Source: an uncultured Alphaproteobacteria bacterium | Lineage (GTDB): Bacteria; Pseudomonadota; Alphaproteobacteria; GCA-2731375 | Direction: 5' to 3' | Assembly: GCA_913049615.1 (NCBI GenBank) | Contig: CAJWZI010000110.1 | Location: 1-6,111 of the forward strand | Length of the DNA: 6,111 nucleotides | In this document: one piece after another, positions 5,907 through 6,111 of the stretch | Layout of the letters: the number at the start of each line of letters is the position of its first letter | Position numbering within the stretch: position 1 is the first letter of the stretch | Program-made: the position numbers and the translations under genes | Notes under the pieces: model-generated | The model's database searches: none | Seen by the model: the letters and a program-made list of their open reading frames with translations, nothing else | Told to the model about the DNA's origin: nothing

Positions 5907-6053
5907 TTGACATTCGTGCAGGTTGTCTTCGCTGCAATTCAGAAAGGAAAATGGCGCCTAACAAGCGATGGCATCGAGCAGCGCGCTGGCGAAATTGTGA
6001 TTTTTGCTATGGATTTGAAGGCCATGATGCGCAAAGCCGGTGGTGAAATTTAG
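5907..6053 (+). CDS. possible small hypothetical protein (48 codons) or gene remnant
   Basis: The frame opens after a TAA at 5901 and runs to TAG 6051-6053. Possible starts are TTG 5907 and GTG 5916, neither with a ribosome-binding site. The translation looks protein-like: a hydrophobic FVQVVFAAIQ start, then KWRLTSDGIEQRAGEIVIF and a basic KAMMRKAGGEI tail. Its stop lies 18 bases before the next ATG (6072), as in an operon. I do not recognise the family; it could also be the decayed 3' end of an older gene. The preceding stretch 5833-5906 shows nothing I can call. Confidence 0.28.
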   Translation: MTFVQVVFAAIQKGKWRLTSDGIEQRAGEIVIFAMDLKAMMRKAGGEI

Positions 6054-6071
6054 TTCGGAGCAAACAGACAA

Positions 6072-6111
6072 ATGGATACCGTAACCGCCCTATTGGCGGA
6101 TCTGGTCGACC
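6072..6111 (+). CDS. start of a gene cut by the window edge
   Basis: ATG 6072 with CGGAG (6056-6060) 11 bases upstream opens the 13 codons MDTVTALLADLVD, running off the window. An N-terminus of the form xxVxxLLAxLVD resembles M20-family amidohydrolases (ArgE/DapE type), but 13 residues cannot establish this. Confidence 0.4.
   Translation, partial: MDTVTALLADLVD

Noticed and set aside
5951..6049. ORF from ATG 5951 with an AAGGA upstream
   Set aside because: It has a fair ribosome-binding site, but the product is a Trp/Arg/Cys-rich 32-residue sequence; the overlapping frame ending at 6053 looks more protein-like, though neither is secure.

Overview
The window looks like ordinary chromosome of a Gram-negative bacterium, most likely a pseudomonadotal (alphaproteobacterial-type) lineage. 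The reasons are a moderately GC-rich composition, an MltB-type lytic transglycosylase paired with an outer-membrane lipoprotein RlpA carrying a SPOR domain, and a periplasmic signal peptide. No mobile element, CRISPR array, tRNA or rRNA was seen. The taxonomic guess is inference.

Layout, left to right: (1) the 3' part of a PLP-dependent 2,2-dialkylglycine decarboxylase-like class III aminotransferase (2-925, +); (2) a convergent YbhB/YbcL-type PEBP protein (953-1444, -); (3) divergent from it, an AhpD-related protein (1550-2677, +) whose reading frame is interrupted by a single in-frame TGA at 2294-2296; (4) a two-gene peptidoglycan unit, mltB-like (2771-3751) and rlpA-like (3763-4722), 11 bases apart; (5) a 285-base intergenic region (4723-5007) with a strong minus-strand intrinsic terminator, other hairpins and a possible minus-strand small RNA; (6) a phzF-like isomerase gene (5008-5832, +) starting with TTG, whose start codon lies in a 9-bp perfect inverted repeat; (7) a sparse tail with a possible 48-codon ORF (5907-6053) and the first 13 codons of another gene (6072 to the window edge).

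The most interesting item is gene 3. A conventional gene caller would split it into a 258-codon ORF and a separate 103-codon ORF. Both lie in the same frame with one TGA and no other stop between them. Reading the TGA as selenocysteine gives the motif C-V-Y-U-T-T-S-H, which is the AhpD active site CxxCxxxH with the resolving/peroxidatic Cys replaced by Sec. The conserved Glu lies 12 residues before the first Cys, as in AhpD. A short hairpin with a G at loop position 2 starts about 17 bases after the TGA and has its loop 24 bases after it, as expected for a bacterial SECIS. The protein would be a tandem two-domain AhpD-like selenoprotein with a second, degenerate CKLC motif in its N-terminal half. 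Its likely role is peroxide or thiol redox chemistry.

mltB and rlpA should act together on septal or sidewall peptidoglycan. The aminotransferase, PEBP, PhzF and selenoprotein genes show no obvious shared pathway.
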